A stretch of DNA of 7,193 nucleotides from an uncultured Lachnospiraceae bacterium (GTDB lineage Bacteria; Bacillota; Clostridia; Lachnospirales; Lachnospiraceae): NCBI GenBank assembly GCA_947177515.1, contig CAMWUU010000187.1, forward strand, positions 1 to 7,193, given 5' to 3'. This document shows positions 6,557 through 7,193 of this stretch, piece by piece. Positions within the stretch are counted from its first letter, which is position 1, and each line of letters opens with the position of its first letter. The position numbers were made by a program, and so were the translations under genes. The notes beneath the pieces were generated by a model. The model ran no database searches. It was not told the origin of the DNA and saw only the letters and a list, made by a program, of their open reading frames with translations.

Positions 6557-6646
6557 TTCATATTTTCTTTCACAAAAGCATTTTATTACACTAAAACATT
6601 TTACTTCACAAAAACATTTTATTTCATAAAAACATTTTATTTCATA
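6557..6646 (-). repeat. 18-bp tandem repeat array at the end of ireB
   Basis: Four units with an exact 18-base period lie at 6575-6592, 6593-6610, 6611-6628 and 6629-6646, with a degraded fifth at 6557-6574. The minus-strand consensus is TATGAAATAAAATGTTTT; the two units nearest ireB are identical and the others diverge progressively. The unit nearest ireB includes its final codons and TAA stop, and the next three units carry TAA at the same phase. There are no unique spacers between units, so this is not a CRISPR array. It looks like replication-slippage expansion of the gene end. Confidence 0.9.
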
Positions 6647-6651
6647 AAATG
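6628..6651 (-). terminator. weak AT-rich hairpin with T run at the ireB stop
   Basis: On the minus strand CATTTTA (6651-6645), loop TGAAA and TAAAATG (6639-6633) form a 7-bp stem followed directly by TTTTT (6632-6628). The geometry is that of an intrinsic terminator, but the stem has only one or two G-C pairs, so at most partial termination or pausing is expected. It would lower expression of yqgF and the genes beyond relative to ireB. Confidence 0.3.
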
Positions 6652-6900
6652 GTATGAAATATAATCCCTTAACAGCTCCTCAATAATTTCATCACGTTCC
6701 ACTTTCATAATAAGGCTTCTCGCCCCAAGATGACTGGTGATGTAGGTTGGGTCACCGGACATCACATAACCGACAATCTGGCTGACCGGATTATATCCTT
6801 TTTCTGTCAGTGCACGGTACACAGTAGCAATCACTTCTTTCACGCCCTGCTCCTGTTCTTTCTGCGCACTAAAATATTGTGTGTTGGATAATTCCTGCAT
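6637..6900 (-). CDS. ireB: IreB/ReoM family regulatory phosphoprotein (DUF965)
   Basis: Small cytoplasmic regulator of 87 residues. In Enterococcus IreB is a substrate of the PASTA Ser/Thr kinase IreK and affects cephalosporin resistance. Its Listeria homologue ReoM controls ClpCP-dependent degradation of MurA, the first enzyme of peptidoglycan synthesis. The family core is clear: VIATVYRALTEKGYNPVSQIVGYVMSGDP in pieces at about 22-50, then YITSHLGARSLIMKVERDEIIEELL. Thr7 (SNTQYF) in the N-terminal tail is a candidate phosphorylation site by position; this is inference. The ATG at 6900 is chosen because AAAGGA lies 10 bases upstream; a TTG at 6930 would add 10 residues but has no binding site. 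The gene heads the minus-strand cluster behind a strong promoter at 6988-6960. Its 3' end lies inside an 18-bp tandem repeat, so the last residues (HFMK) are part of the repeated unit. Confidence 0.94.
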   Translation of the reverse strand: MQELSNTQYFSAQKEQEQGVKEVIATVYRALTEKGYNPVSQIVGYVMSGDPTYITSHLGARSLIMKVERDEIIEELLRDYISYHFMK

Positions 6901-6959
6901 CGTTCTCACATCCTTTGCTGTAATCCCCAATTTGGCCGTTGCATTACCACTTGCCCTAT

Positions 6960-6988
6960 ATCATAATACAAACTGCCAAAAATTTCAA
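6960..6988 (-). promoter_or_regulatory. sigma-A type promoter for the ireB cluster
   Basis: On the minus strand TTGAAA (6988-6983) and TATGAT (6965-6960) are separated by exactly 17 bases, each one base off the consensus (TTGACA, TATAAT). Transcription would begin near 6953, giving a leader of about 50 bases before the ireB ATG. The -35 box starts two bases after the mtaB stop codon. No terminator is visible between mtaB and ireB, so read-through from mtaB may add to this promoter. Confidence 0.7.
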
Positions 6989-6990
6989 TC

Positions 6991-7193
6991 CTATTTCGAT
7001 TGTTTTCTTCCAATCAACGGAATTTCTCCTACAAAATCTCCTATAATATAACCTTTTATGCATATATTGGACAAATTTTCCTCCGTTTGTAAAGCATATT
7101 TTATATATCGCCCATTGTGCCCCACCATATATTGCTGCCCACCATACTGGATACTTTTCTCAAAAAGCACTTCCGTTTCCTGACCCAGAAAGG
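6991..7193 (-). CDS. mtaB: MtaB-like tRNA t6A37 methylthiotransferase, C-terminal part (partial)
   Basis: An open frame enters from the right edge and ends at TAG (6993-6991), giving the last 66 residues. It begins FLGQETEVLFEK, continues YMVGHNGRYIKYAL and ends FVGEIPLIGRKQSK. This fits the C-terminal TRAM domain of radical-SAM methylthiotransferases; the VGHNGRYIKY element resembles the GHT-x-NY pattern of MtaB (YqeV), the enzyme that makes ms2t6A37 in tRNAs reading ANN codons. The radical-SAM and N-terminal domains lie outside the window. MiaB or RimO, which also end in TRAM domains, are less likely by this motif but not excluded. No start can be seen because the gene is cut by the edge. 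It lies upstream of ireB, where B. subtilis has alaS. Confidence 0.72.
   Translation of the reverse strand, partial: FLGQETEVLFEKSIQYGGQQYMVGHNGRYIKYALQTEENLSNICIKGYIIGDFVGEIPLIGRKQSK

Noticed and set aside
6557..6646. Possible CRISPR array
   Set aside because: The 18-bp units are head to tail with no spacers, AT-rich, and overlap a coding end; no cas gene is present.

Overview
This window looks like chromosomal DNA from a spore-forming Firmicute of class Clostridia, most likely a Lachnospiraceae-type organism. The reasons are a sporulation sigma-K gene, Shine-Dalgarno sites of the AGGAGG type with several TTG starts, and a gene order on the minus strand that matches the conserved Firmicutes block ireB/reoM - yqgF - DUF1292 - mltG - trmR - U32 peptidase family (B. 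subtilis yrzL-yrrK-yrzB-yrrL-yrrM-yrrN/yrrO), here with a ribonuclease J gene inserted. The assignment to a family is inference from memory of such sequences; no search was run.

Layout. Positions 1-700 hold sigK on the plus strand, starting at a TTG with a GAGGTG ribosome binding site and ending in a perfect 26-bp palindrome that serves as its terminator. From 741 to the right edge everything is on the minus strand. Read in transcription order from the right these are: the last 66 codons of an MtaB-like tRNA methylthiotransferase (7193-6991); a strong predicted sigma-A promoter (6988-6960); ireB (6900-6637); an 18-bp tandem repeat that overlaps the ireB stop codon; yqgF/ruvX (6419-5973); a DUF1292 gene (5922-5641); RNase J (5570-3573); a short MltG/YceG-like membrane protein without the catalytic domain (3558-3013); the tRNA methyltransferase trmR (2955-2119); and a U32 peptidase-family tRNA hydroxylation protein (2018-741). 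The last gene converges on sigK.

How the genes fit together. The cluster mixes three themes. One is tRNA anticodon-loop modification: MtaB makes ms2t6A37, and the U32 protein plus TrmR make ho5U34 and then mo5U34. The second is RNA maturation and decay, through YqgF and RNase J. The third is control of cell-wall synthesis, through IreB (a target of PASTA kinases) and the MltG-like protein. No gene-free stretch exceeds 300 bases; the longest is the 217-bp ireB-yqgF gap, which holds the tandem repeat.

I see no mobile element, CRISPR array, RNA gene or unknown defence-type system. The most unusual points are a 180-bp in-frame insert in trmR bounded by 9-bp direct repeats, the 18-bp repeat that copies the ireB stop codon in register, and the catalytic-domain-less MltG with an acidic glycine-rich tail.
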